37,518 nt of DNA from assembly GCF_002939385.1 (NCBI RefSeq), contig NZ_MULI01000070.1:1-37518 (forward strand), written 5' to 3'. The notes beneath the pieces were generated by a model, which did not search any database, had not been told where the DNA came from, and saw only the letters and a list, made by a program, of their open reading frames with translations. Positions 21,186 to 28,402 of this stretch are shown here, piece after piece (positions within the stretch are counted from its first letter, which is position 1; the number at the start of each line of letters is the position of its first letter). Both the position numbers and the translations under genes were made by a program. Source of the DNA: Streptomyces sp. MH60. GTDB lineage: Bacteria; Actinomycetota; Actinomycetes; Streptomycetales; Streptomycetaceae.

Positions 21186-23498
21186 CTACGGTGAGGAGTG
21201 TCCCGGTGCCGGCGGCCCGGGCACCTTCCCGAGGAGGGCGAGTTGCTCGCGCGCGTCGGCGACCTTCGCGGGGTCGGCGTCGGCACCGATGGCGACGCAG
21301 GAGTGGAAGGCTTTCCGGGCGGGCTCGGTGCGCCCCGCTTCTCGGAGGACGTGGCCCAGTTGATTGAGGAGTCGACTGGTCATTCCGGGGTTGTCCCGGT
21401 CCAGGTCGAGAGCGGTACGCAGATGGTGGACGGCCGCGTCCCAGGCGCCGAGAAGATGGTGGGCCCTGCCGGAGACCGAGTGCATCTGGACCATGGTGAA
21501 GTGAGCGATGTGGGGCGCGATACGGTCGCCGGCCGCGTCGATGAAGGCGAACGTCTCCGCGAGGAACGCCAGCGCCTCGGCAGGGCGCTCGGTCTCCACC
21601 AGGAGAATGCAGATACCGAACCGGGCCTGCAGGGCGCCGTTCAGATCGCCTCCGGCCTCGAACAGCTCGGCCGCCCGCAGGGTGCTGGCCATGGACCGGT
21701 CGAAGTCCTCGAGCCGCCGGTACGCGGTGGACTGGTAGTCATGCGCCCAGGCCTGCTGGTTGAGGTCTCCCGCGCGTTCGGCGGCGGCGAGGGCCTGCGC
21801 CGACCGGCGGAGGCTGTCGTCATGGCGGCCCTCGATCAGCGTCAGTGCCCAGGCGTGGTAGTTGAGCTGTGCCGCCTCGACGAGCGGATCGCCGAGGACC
21901 CGGGCGCTGCGGGCGGCGGTGTCGAAGATCTCCGTCCAGTGACCCCAGAAGATCCACTGGTCGGAGAACCAGTGCAGGGCCTCGGCGACCTCGACGACGG
22001 TGGTGTGGTCCCCGGCCGCGGCGGTCGCCCGGTATGCGGCGAGCCAGTTGGCGCCTTCGGCCTGAAGCCACGCGCGGGCCAGGTCGGCGCTGGACAGGTC
22101 GACCGTCCCGCGCCAGTCGGGGGGCGGGGCGCCGTAGTCCGGTTCGTACCAGCGTCCGGCCACCGTGGCCGTCTCCAGCAGCCAGGTGTGCAGCGCCGTG
22201 CGGGCCGCGTCCGCGTCGGCCGCGCTCTCCTCGGACGTCAGGCGGGTGCGGGCGTACAGGCGCAGCAGGTCGTGCAGACGGTAACGGGTGTCGTCGGTGT
22301 CCAGCAGCCCGGTCTCGACCAGTTCCTCCAGGGTGTCCTCGGTGTCGAAGACGTCCTGTCCGACCAACTGCGCGGCCGCGGCCGCTGAGGTGTCGGGGCC
22401 GGGCACGAGGGCGAGACGCCGGAAGAGACGGGCCGCCGTGGGCGTGAGCTGCTGGTACGACAGTTCGAAGGCCGCCGACACGTGCACATCTCCGGCGGCG
22501 AGCACGTTCAGCCGGCGGTCCTCCTGGGCGAGGCGGTCGGCCAGGTGCCGTACGGACCGGCCGGTCCGGGTGGCCAGCCAGTTGCCGGCCACCCGCAGGG
22601 CGAGCGGAAGATGAGCGCACCGTTCGGCGACCTCGGCGACGGCCGCCGGGTCGGCCTCGGCGCGGTCGGCGCCCACCAGGCCGCTCAGGAGGGCGGTGGA
22701 CTCCTGAGGTTCGAGTTCGCCGAGGGGGAGGCGGCGCACGCTGTCCAGGCCGGTCAGCATGCGCCGGCTGGTCACCAGGACCATGCACTCCCCCGCGCTC
22801 GGCAGCAGCGGGCGGACCTGTGCCTCGTCACGGGCGTTGTCGAGGACCAGGAGGCAGCGCCGGTCGGCCAGCGACTGGCGGTACAGCTCGGGGTGGCCCT
22901 CCGGGCCGACGCGTACGAGGTCCCGGTCGGCCACCTGCAAGGCCTTGAGCACCCCGAGGAGGAGTTCGGCCGGACCGGGTGGAGCGTCGTCCATGCCTCG
23001 CAGGTCCACCAGCAGCTGGCCGTGAGGGAACGCGTCGGCCACCTCATGCGCCGCTTGGAGCGCGAGTGTGGTCTTCCCGGCACCGGGCGGCCCCGAGATG
23101 ACGACGACCGTCGGCCTCGCGGGACTCCGCGCGCTGTCGTCGCGCCCTTCGCCGACGGTCCGTTGCGCCAGGTCGGTGAGCTGTGCGATCTCCTTCTCCC
23201 GGCCGGTGAAGTCGTCGATGCCCCGGGGGAAGGAACGCACGCCCGTCGGTGAGTAGCCCGGAGTCCGCCCGGCCCGCGCCGCGGCCAGCAACCGGTCGCG
23301 TTCCGCCTCGCCCAGTCCCAGGCCGTCCGCCAGGGCCGCCACGGTCCGCTGCTGCGGAGCCGCCCGCCGCCCCCGCTCCAGGTCCCCGATGCCGCGCACG
23401 CTCACACCGGACGTCTCCGCCAGACCCTCGATCGTCAACGACGCGGCCTGCCGCAACTCCCGCAGCAGGGTGCCGAACGTCACCAGTTCACCGGCCAC
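21186..23498 (-). CDS. XRE-HTH / NB-ARC ATPase / TPR regulator
   Basis: 770 residues. The Xre-type HTH is at about 8-62 (LLRELRQAASLTIEGLAETSGVSVRGIGDLERGRR). A FTGRE box around 97-101 precedes an NB-ARC/STAND ATPase with Walker A GPPGAGKTT (136-144) and Walker B CLLVLD (215-220). A winged-helix-like segment and C-terminal tetratricopeptide-like helices follow (residues ~520-760, e.g. GDLNQQAWAHDYQSTAYRRLEDF). Such STAND proteins switch by ATP-driven oligomerisation, with the TPR part sensing a ligand. The start is taken as GTG 23498 behind GGGAGGGGG; the ATG 20 codons upstream would add an unconserved-looking tail. An ECF sigma gene lies just upstream, same strand. Confidence 0.92.
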   Translation of the reverse strand: MAGELVTFGTLLRELRQAASLTIEGLAETSGVSVRGIGDLERGRRAAPQQRTVAALADGLGLGEAERDRLLAAARAGRTPGYSPTGVRSFPRGIDDFTGREKEIAQLTDLAQRTVGEGRDDSARSPARPTVVVISGPPGAGKTTLALQAAHEVADAFPHGQLLVDLRGMDDAPPGPAELLLGVLKALQVADRDLVRVGPEGHPELYRQSLADRRCLLVLDNARDEAQVRPLLPSAGECMVLVTSRRMLTGLDSVRRLPLGELEPQESTALLSGLVGADRAEADPAAVAEVAERCAHLPLALRVAGNWLATRTGRSVRHLADRLAQEDRRLNVLAAGDVHVSAAFELSYQQLTPTAARLFRRLALVPGPDTSAAAAAQLVGQDVFDTEDTLEELVETGLLDTDDTRYRLHDLLRLYARTRLTSEESAADADAARTALHTWLLETATVAGRWYEPDYGAPPPDWRGTVDLSSADLARAWLQAEGANWLAAYRATAAAGDHTTVVEVAEALHWFSDQWIFWGHWTEIFDTAARSARVLGDPLVEAAQLNYHAWALTLIEGRHDDSLRRSAQALAAAERAGDLNQQAWAHDYQSTAYRRLEDFDRSMASTLRAAELFEAGGDLNGALQARFGICILLVETERPAEALAFLAETFAFIDAAGDRIAPHIAHFTMVQMHSVSGRAHHLLGAWDAAVHHLRTALDLDRDNPGMTSRLLNQLGHVLREAGRTEPARKAFHSCVAIGADADPAKVADAREQLALLGKVPGPPAPGHSSP

Positions 23499-23588
23499 GC
23501 GGGCCCCCTCCCGTCGCCACCCTTCGCTCGCGGCGAGACCGGGGTGATTGAAGCGCATACTAACGGGACAATCAGGGGCCCGGGGGAG

Positions 23589-24221
23589 TCATTTCACCGG
23601 GGCGGTGAGCACCGCTTCCAGGGAGGCCACGTCCCCCGTCCGGGCCGCCGTGACGAACGCGGTCAGCAGGCGTCTGTGCCCCGTGGTGTTCCCGCGCACC
23701 CGCCGCTCCCGTTCCTGTGCCAGGTGCATGCGGGCCCGGCTCACGAGCTTCCGCGCGTTGCCCGGACTGAGCCGGAGGGTCCCGGCTATCTCGGGATAGC
23801 CGTAGTCGAAAGCCTCACGCAGGAGGTACGCGGCGCGCTCGGCGGGGGTCAGCCGCTTCAGCACCAGCAACAGGGCCGTCTCCACGGCCTCCGCCCGCTG
23901 CGCCCGCTGCTCCGGATCAGGTCCGGTGTCGACGGGTTCGGACAGCCACGGTCCCATCGAGGTCTCCCGGCGCACCCGAGCGGACTGCGCGACGTTGAGG
24001 GCCAGCCGGGTCGTGATCGTGGAGAGGAAGGCGCACGGGTTGACCACCGTCGAGCGGTCGGCCCTCTCCCAGCGCAGCCAGACGTCCTGAAGCACGTCCT
24101 CCGCCTCGACCGTGCTGCCGAGCACGCGGCGGGCGATACCGAGGAGTCGTGGCCGGTACTGGACGAAGACGGCAACGGCACCGTCCACGTCGTGTGTCGT
24201 CTCTGACCGTTCTGAGGGCAT
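23589..24221 (-). CDS. ECF RNA polymerase sigma factor, SigJ/ECF41-like with truncated C-terminal domain
   Basis: 210 residues. Sigma-2 (VFVQYRPRLLGIARRVLGSTVEAEDVLQDVWLRW, about 18-52, through LSTITTRLALN) and sigma-4 (LTPAERAAYLLREAFDYGYPEIAGTLRLSPGNARKLVSRARMHL, about 125-168) are complete. The order and the LLREAFDYGYPEIA signature fit the ECF41/SigJ type, which normally adds a SnoaL-like domain of about 100 residues. Here only its first helix (LLTAFVTAARTGDVASLEAVL) remains before the stop codon. No continuation is seen in the next 90 bp. Start ATG 24221 with GGAG at a long ~12-base spacing; M38-type upstream starts seem worse. Confidence 0.88.
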   Translation of the reverse strand: MPSERSETTHDVDGAVAVFVQYRPRLLGIARRVLGSTVEAEDVLQDVWLRWERADRSTVVNPCAFLSTITTRLALNVAQSARVRRETSMGPWLSEPVDTGPDPEQRAQRAEAVETALLLVLKRLTPAERAAYLLREAFDYGYPEIAGTLRLSPGNARKLVSRARMHLAQERERRVRGNTTGHRRLLTAFVTAARTGDVASLEAVLTAPVK

Positions 24222-24391
24222 GAGTGTGCGGTCTCCGTTCCTCTGGTTGCTGCTGACCGTTGGGTGAGCGAGGAACTGCCGCATGACTGCAGACCGCCCC
24301 GGCCGGTGGTCCCATCGAGTACGTCCGATGTCCACGGCACTGCCGAGTATGGGTCGTTTAAGGGGGGGAAAGGGTGCTACGGGCTATTTGG

Positions 24392-24988
24392 TCACGGATA
24401 GTCAAGCGCGCCCTGGGGTGCCACGATGCGTTCGACCGCCGCCGCCACCAGTTCGTTGCGCTCGGCCGGGGTGAATACGTCCGGCAGGGTGAGCTGCTCG
24501 ACGATCAGCCAGTTCAGGGTGAGGATGAGCAGCTTGACGGCCGTGGCGTCGCCGGGGAGGCCGGACGCCTCGTGGTAGGCGACGTTGGCGGCGACGTCCT
24601 CGCGGACGCGCTCGGTCAGCACCGCGCGCAGCTCGGGGCGGCGGGTTGCCTCCAGGCGCAGCTCCAGCAGGGCGAGATAGCCGGTGCGGAAGGAGGCGAC
24701 CCGGTCGACCAGTTCCCGCATCAGCTGTACGTAGGTGTCCCGGTCGCGCCCGGCCGTGCGCTGGCGGGCGAGGGTGGCCTCGTCGGGGCGCAGCCGCTCG
24801 TAGACCCGGGCGCCCGCCTGGGTGAGCAGGTCGTCGCGGTTGGCGAAGTAGTTGGACGCGGTGCCGGCCGGGACGGCGGCCTCCGTGTCCACCGCCCGGA
24901 AGGTCAGCCCCCGGGCACCCTGCGCGGCCAGCACCTCGATCGCGGCGTCGACGAGGGCGGCGCGGCGCTGGTCGTTGCGTCTGACCAT
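24392..24988 (-). CDS. TetR-family regulator
   Basis: 198 residues. HTH at about 8-52 (RRAALVDAAIEVLAAQGARGLTFRAVDTEAAVPAGTASNYFANRDDLL). The helical C-terminal domain includes LMRELVDRVASFRTGYLALLELRLEATRRPELR, like the TetR_C_17-type group. ATG 24988 begins one base after the stop of the upstream gene (TGACATG), so translation is coupled. The merged open frame continuing upstream is antisense-like shadow and is not used. Target unknown; possibly its own operon. Confidence 0.92.
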   Translation of the reverse strand: MVRRNDQRRAALVDAAIEVLAAQGARGLTFRAVDTEAAVPAGTASNYFANRDDLLTQAGARVYERLRPDEATLARQRTAGRDRDTYVQLMRELVDRVASFRTGYLALLELRLEATRRPELRAVLTERVREDVAANVAYHEASGLPGDATAVKLLILTLNWLIVEQLTLPDVFTPAERNELVAAAVERIVAPQGALDYP

Positions 24989-24989
24989 G

Positions 24990-25559
24990 TCACAGGCCGC
25001 CCATCGGCTCGATGTCCACCCGAACCGGCGTGCCCCACACCCGCAGCACCTCGTAGTCCGTGAACTCGTGGACGAGGCGGTACGCCATCGCCGCGTGCGG
25101 GCCGCGCAGTTGGGCCGCGATGTACAGCTCGGCCTCGCGGCGGTCGCGGCGCGGGGTGCCGCACAGCTGCCACGCCTGGCCGGTCCACTGCTCGGGCAGC
25201 CAGCGCTGCTGGGGCTGCGGCCGGTCACCCCGTACGCCGTAGCGGGACTGGACCGGCTCGGCGGCGCGGGCCGGCAGCGGTCCGCCGTTGTACTCGGCGC
25301 GGCGGGCCGTGCGGCGGCGGGTCTCGCACAGCAGGCACAGGTCCGGGGCGGCCTTGTCGACCGGCCCGTTCGGGTGCTCCGGGCAGCGGGTGCTGGGGGC
25401 CGCCGTCGTGACGCTCTCCTCCAGCTGGTCCAGCGCACGCTTCAGGTCCGCGCGGACCTCGTGCAGCTTGGCCTCCGGAGTGTCGGCGGTCAGGGCCTCG
25501 CCGTGCTCACCGAGGAGGCGCAGGGCGCGGCCCAGGGCGGTCAGCTGCGCGTGGTTCAT
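24990..25559 (-). CDS. Conserved hypothetical protein with zinc-finger-like cysteines
   Basis: 189 residues. The N-terminal ~50 residues form a helix-rich segment (LTALGRALRLLGEHGEALTADTPEAKLHEVRADLKRALDQLEESV). A CPEHPNG...CLLC block (about residues 59-80) follows, whose cysteines and histidine could bind zinc. The C-terminal ~80 residues (QRWLPEQWTGQAWQLCGTPRRDRREAELYIAAQLRGPHAAMAYRLVHEFTDYEVLRVWGTPV) look like a compact alpha/beta domain. I do not recognise the family. It is translationally coupled to the downstream TetR gene, so the two probably share one promoter and one process. Confidence 0.8.
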   Translation of the reverse strand: MNHAQLTALGRALRLLGEHGEALTADTPEAKLHEVRADLKRALDQLEESVTTAAPSTRCPEHPNGPVDKAAPDLCLLCETRRRTARRAEYNGGPLPARAAEPVQSRYGVRGDRPQPQQRWLPEQWTGQAWQLCGTPRRDRREAELYIAAQLRGPHAAMAYRLVHEFTDYEVLRVWGTPVRVDIEPMGGL

Positions 25560-25626
25560 GTCCTTCAGAATCGCACACGGCGCGGACGGCCCCGGGCCCC
25601 CGGCCGGACCGAAGGCGGCGGGCCGG

Positions 25627-26562
25627 TCAGCCGAGCGCCGCCGCCAGCGCCGCCCGCAGGTGACCGCCGGACTCCGCCAGCAGCCGGGTGGCCGTCGGAC
25701 CGTCCACGTCGGCCAGCAGGACCAGGATCGCGTGCTTGACCTCGCCGTCGGTCGCCGTCAGGGCACGCTCGATGTCGTCGTCGGCGGCACCGGTGGCGAG
25801 CGCGACGATGCGGCGCGAGCGGGCCCGCAGCTTCTCGTTGGAGGCGCGGACGTCCACCATCAGGTTCCCGTACGTCTTGCCGAGCCGGATCATCGCGATC
25901 GTCGACAGCATGTTCAGGACCAGCTTCTGCGCCGTGCCCGCCTTCAGCCGCGTCGAGCCGGTGAGCAGCTCGGGCCCGGTGACCACCTCGATGCCGTGCT
26001 CGGCGGCGGCGGCCAGGGCACTGCCCCCGTTGCAGGCGAGGCCGACGGTCAGGGCACCGAGCGAGCGGGCGTACTCGACGGCGCCGACGGCGTACGGGGT
26101 GCGGCCCGAGGCGGAGACGCCGACCACCGTGTCGTCGGCGGTCAGCGCGAGGGCGTCCAGGTCGGCGCGGGCCAGCCCGGGGGAGTCCTCGGCGCCCTCG
26201 ACGGAGGTGACCATGGCGTCCGGGCCGCCCGCGATCAGGCCGACGACCTGCCCGGGGGTGGTGTTGAAGGTGGGCGGGCACTCCGAGGCGTCCAGCACGC
26301 CCAGCCGGCCGGCCGTACCGGCGCCCGCGTAGACCAGCCGCCCGCCGCGCGCCATCCGGGCGGCCACGGCGTCGATGGCGGCGGCGATCTCGGGCAGCCG
26401 CGCGGCGACGGCGGCGGGCACGGTGGCGTCCTCACCGTTCATCAGCCGCGCGATGTCGAGCGTCGGCAACTGATCGATCTCGGCCAGCTCCGGCCGGAAC
26501 GCCTCGGTGGTCAACGACTCCAACTGGGAACGGAGATCGGGGTGATGGGGGGTGGAGGTCAT
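25627..26562 (-). CDS. murQ: N-acetylmuramic acid 6-phosphate etherase MurQ
   Basis: 311-residue SIS-fold lyase that splits the D-lactyl ether of MurNAc-6-P to give GlcNAc-6-P plus D-lactate in cell-wall recycling. Marks: GGRLVYAGAGTAGRLGVLDASECPPTF with the catalytic-type Glu94, VEGAEDS with Glu125, VVGVSASGRTPYAVGAV and the core KLVLNMLSTIAMIRLGKTYGNLMVDVRASNEKLRARS. Length is normal. ATG 26562 has AAGGG about 9 bases upstream. It follows the RpiR regulator on the same strand after 122 bp. Its product is the substrate of NagA, encoded 24 kb away in this window. Confidence 0.97.
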   Translation of the reverse strand: MTSTPHHPDLRSQLESLTTEAFRPELAEIDQLPTLDIARLMNGEDATVPAAVAARLPEIAAAIDAVAARMARGGRLVYAGAGTAGRLGVLDASECPPTFNTTPGQVVGLIAGGPDAMVTSVEGAEDSPGLARADLDALALTADDTVVGVSASGRTPYAVGAVEYARSLGALTVGLACNGGSALAAAAEHGIEVVTGPELLTGSTRLKAGTAQKLVLNMLSTIAMIRLGKTYGNLMVDVRASNEKLRARSRRIVALATGAADDDIERALTATDGEVKHAILVLLADVDGPTATRLLAESGGHLRAALAAALG

Positions 26563-26684
26563 AAGATGCGGCCCTTTTCAACGTGCGATGCCTGTACTAA
26601 CCCAGGGGCGCGGGTCTGTTTCGAGGTGCGGCTCCGCCGCGTGGGCGCGACCACCCACAACGAACCCGCAGCCACCCGCGAAGA

Positions 26685-27656
26685 TCAAGCCCTACGGTCC
26701 CCCGCCCCCGCGCGGAGCGCCCCGTGCCGATGCGCCAACGCCTCATAGGACGCCGCCAGAGCCGGCGCAGCCGATTCGTAGATCCGCTGCGCCACCCCCA
26801 CGAACAGGCAGTCCACCACCAGCAGCTGGCTGGTCCGCGACGACATCGCGGCCGGCCGCAGCTCGCTCTCCCGGGCGGTGGACGTGGTCAGCACGTGGTC
26901 GGCGTACTGGGTGACGGAACTGTCGGGGCGGCCGGTGATGGCGATGGTCGTCGCGCCCCGCTCGAAGGCGACCCGGAGCGGTTCGATGACGTCCCCCGTC
27001 GAGCCGGAGTGCGTGATCGCCAGGGCCACGTCCCCCGCGCGCAGCTGCACCGCGTTGGTGACGGCGAGGTGCGGGTCGCCCGGGGCGTGGGCTATGAGCC
27101 CTATGCGCAGCATCTTCTGGGTGAGATCCTGGGCGACCAGGTTGGAGGCGCCGATGCCGTACACGTCGGTGCGCCGGGCGGCGGCCAGTGCGGCGACGGC
27201 CGCGCCGAGCTGGACGGTGTCCAGTCCGGCGGCGGTGTCCGCGAGGGTCTGCTGCTCGTCGTAGGCCAGCTTGGCGACCACGTCGGCGATCGGGTCGTCG
27301 ACCGCGATGTCCGTGGTGATGGCGGGGGCGCGGCCGGACTGCTGCTGGGCGGCCAGCCCGGCGAGCGCGAGGCGCAGGTCGCGGTAGCCGGGGTAGCCGA
27401 GCAGCCGGGCGGTGCGTACGACGGTCGCCTCGCTGGTGCCGGTCAGCTCGGCCAGGCCGGTGACCGTGAGGGCCGCGCAGCCGGCCGGGTCGCCCGCGAC
27501 GGCCTCGGCGACCCGCTGCATGGACCGGGTCATCGACGGCGCCAGGGTGCGGACCTTGGCCGCGAGGGCGGCGGGCGCGGGCGGTGCGCTCCCGCCGCCG
27601 GTGGCACGGCGGCCCCCGGAGGCGGTCGCGAAAGTTTCCTTCACTTCATCGGTCAC
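26685..27656 (-). CDS. RpiR/MurR-family transcriptional regulator
   Basis: 323 residues. The N-terminal HTH_6 (LAPSMTRSMQRVAEAVAGDPAGCAALTVTGLAELTGTSEATVVRTARLLGYPGYRDLRLALAG, about 38-100) is joined to a SIS sugar-phosphate-sensing domain (DVYGIGASNLVAQDLTQKMLRIG, then VALAITHSGSTGDVIEPLRVAFERGATTIAITG). Adjacent to murQ, it is likely to sense MurNAc-6-P or GlcNAc-6-P and control murQ and itself. The GTG start at 27656 lies 6 bases after a -10 box, so the mRNA looks leaderless. The N-terminal 30 residues are Gly/Pro/Ala-rich. Confidence 0.93.
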   Translation of the reverse strand: MTDEVKETFATASGGRRATGGGSAPPAPAALAAKVRTLAPSMTRSMQRVAEAVAGDPAGCAALTVTGLAELTGTSEATVVRTARLLGYPGYRDLRLALAGLAAQQQSGRAPAITTDIAVDDPIADVVAKLAYDEQQTLADTAAGLDTVQLGAAVAALAAARRTDVYGIGASNLVAQDLTQKMLRIGLIAHAPGDPHLAVTNAVQLRAGDVALAITHSGSTGDVIEPLRVAFERGATTIAITGRPDSSVTQYADHVLTTSTARESELRPAAMSSRTSQLLVVDCLFVGVAQRIYESAAPALAASYEALAHRHGALRAGAGDRRA

Positions 27657-27662
27657 TCATGA

Positions 27663-27692
27663 AAGATATTTTCGTTTCGGTCCGCGGGTCAA
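27663..27692 (-). promoter_or_regulatory. Promoter of the RpiR gene, leaderless, with GAAA/TTTC dyad
   Basis: On the minus strand TTGACC (27692-27687), 18-bp spacer, TATCTT (27668-27663); the GTG follows 6 bases later. The -10 region lies inside an AT-rich partial dyad GAAA-N5-TTTC (27661-27673), a possible RpiR binding site. No ribosome site is present. Confidence 0.7.
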
Positions 27693-27711
27693 GAGTGCGC
27701 ACAATGGGTGC

Positions 27712-28092
27712 ATGAACCCCATCAGCCCCCTGGAGCAGGCGCTGCACGCCGCGCGCGCCCTCGTGCTCGCCGACCTGGTGGCGGGCGAGGTCGCCGAACC
27801 GGACGTCGTCTCGCTGGTCGAGGAGTCGGTCGTACAGCGGCGCTGGTGGGTCGAGCAGTGGCCCGAGGGCGCGGAGTTCGTGGCCGGACTGATCGCCCAG
27901 GACGTGCAGGACGCGCTACTGGAGCGGTACGGCCGCTGGCCGCTGTGCCCGGTGTGCGGCTCCGGCGACCCGCACGCGCTGGACGTCGAGCCGGAACTGG
28001 GTCCGGACCCGCACTGGGTGTGCGGCAAGGCGGGCGTGAAGGTCGCGGCCGTCGGCTCGCTGGGCGCGGCCACCGGCGGTGCCTCCTCGTGA
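27712..28092 (+). CDS. Conserved hypothetical protein, 126 aa, CxxC motif
   Basis: ATG 27712 begins MNPISPLEQALHAARALVLADLVAGE. The first ~75 residues are helical and acidic (VVSLVEESVVQRRWWVEQWPEGAEFVAGLIAQDVQDALLERYGRWPL). A C-terminal CPVCG-x17-VCG segment could hold a metal or be a zinc-ribbon remnant. The family is not recognised. It heads a two-gene unit with the DUF4031 gene 10 bp downstream and is divergent from the RpiR regulator (55 bp). Confidence 0.8.
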   Translation: MNPISPLEQALHAARALVLADLVAGEVAEPDVVSLVEESVVQRRWWVEQWPEGAEFVAGLIAQDVQDALLERYGRWPLCPVCGSGDPHALDVEPELGPDPHWVCGKAGVKVAAVGSLGAATGGASS

Positions 28093-28102
28093 GGACGCTC
28101 CG

Positions 28103-28402
28103 GTGACCCTCTACATCGACCCGCCGACCTGGCCGGGCCACGGCCGGCTCTGGTCCCACCTGGTCAGCGACGTCTCCTACGCCGAACTGCACGCCTTCGC
28201 CGAGGTCCTGGGCGTGCCGCGGCGCGCCTTCGAACGCGACCACTACGACCTGCCCGCCCACCGGTACGCCGACGCGGTGTCCGCCGGGGCGCTGGAGGTC
28301 AGCAGCCGCGAGGTGGTGCGGCTGCTGCACGGCGCGGGACTGCGCCGCCGCAAGGGGGCCGCCTCCCGCGGCGCCCCGGGTGCTCAGCCGCGCAGCTCGT
28401 AG
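28103..28402 (+). CDS. DUF4031 domain protein
   Basis: 99 residues from GTG 28103, with GAGGA 7 bases upstream. The sequence VTLYIDPPTWPGHGRLWSHLVSD... RAFERDHYDLPAHRYADAV... SSREVVRLL is the DUF4031 pattern, a small actinobacterial domain of unknown function with conserved Asp/His residues. It is cotranscribed with the preceding 126-residue protein. Its last 19 bp overlap the 3' end of the convergent acetyltransferase-fusion gene. Confidence 0.88.
   Translation: MTLYIDPPTWPGHGRLWSHLVSDVSYAELHAFAEVLGVPRRAFERDHYDLPAHRYADAVSAGALEVSSREVVRLLHGAGLRRRKGAASRGAPGAQPRSS

Noticed and set aside
24283..24474. A 63-codon plus-strand frame between the ECF sigma and TetR genes
   Set aside because: No ribosome site, no pattern, and it overlaps the 3' end of the TetR gene; the 170-bp gap is better read as promoter DNA.
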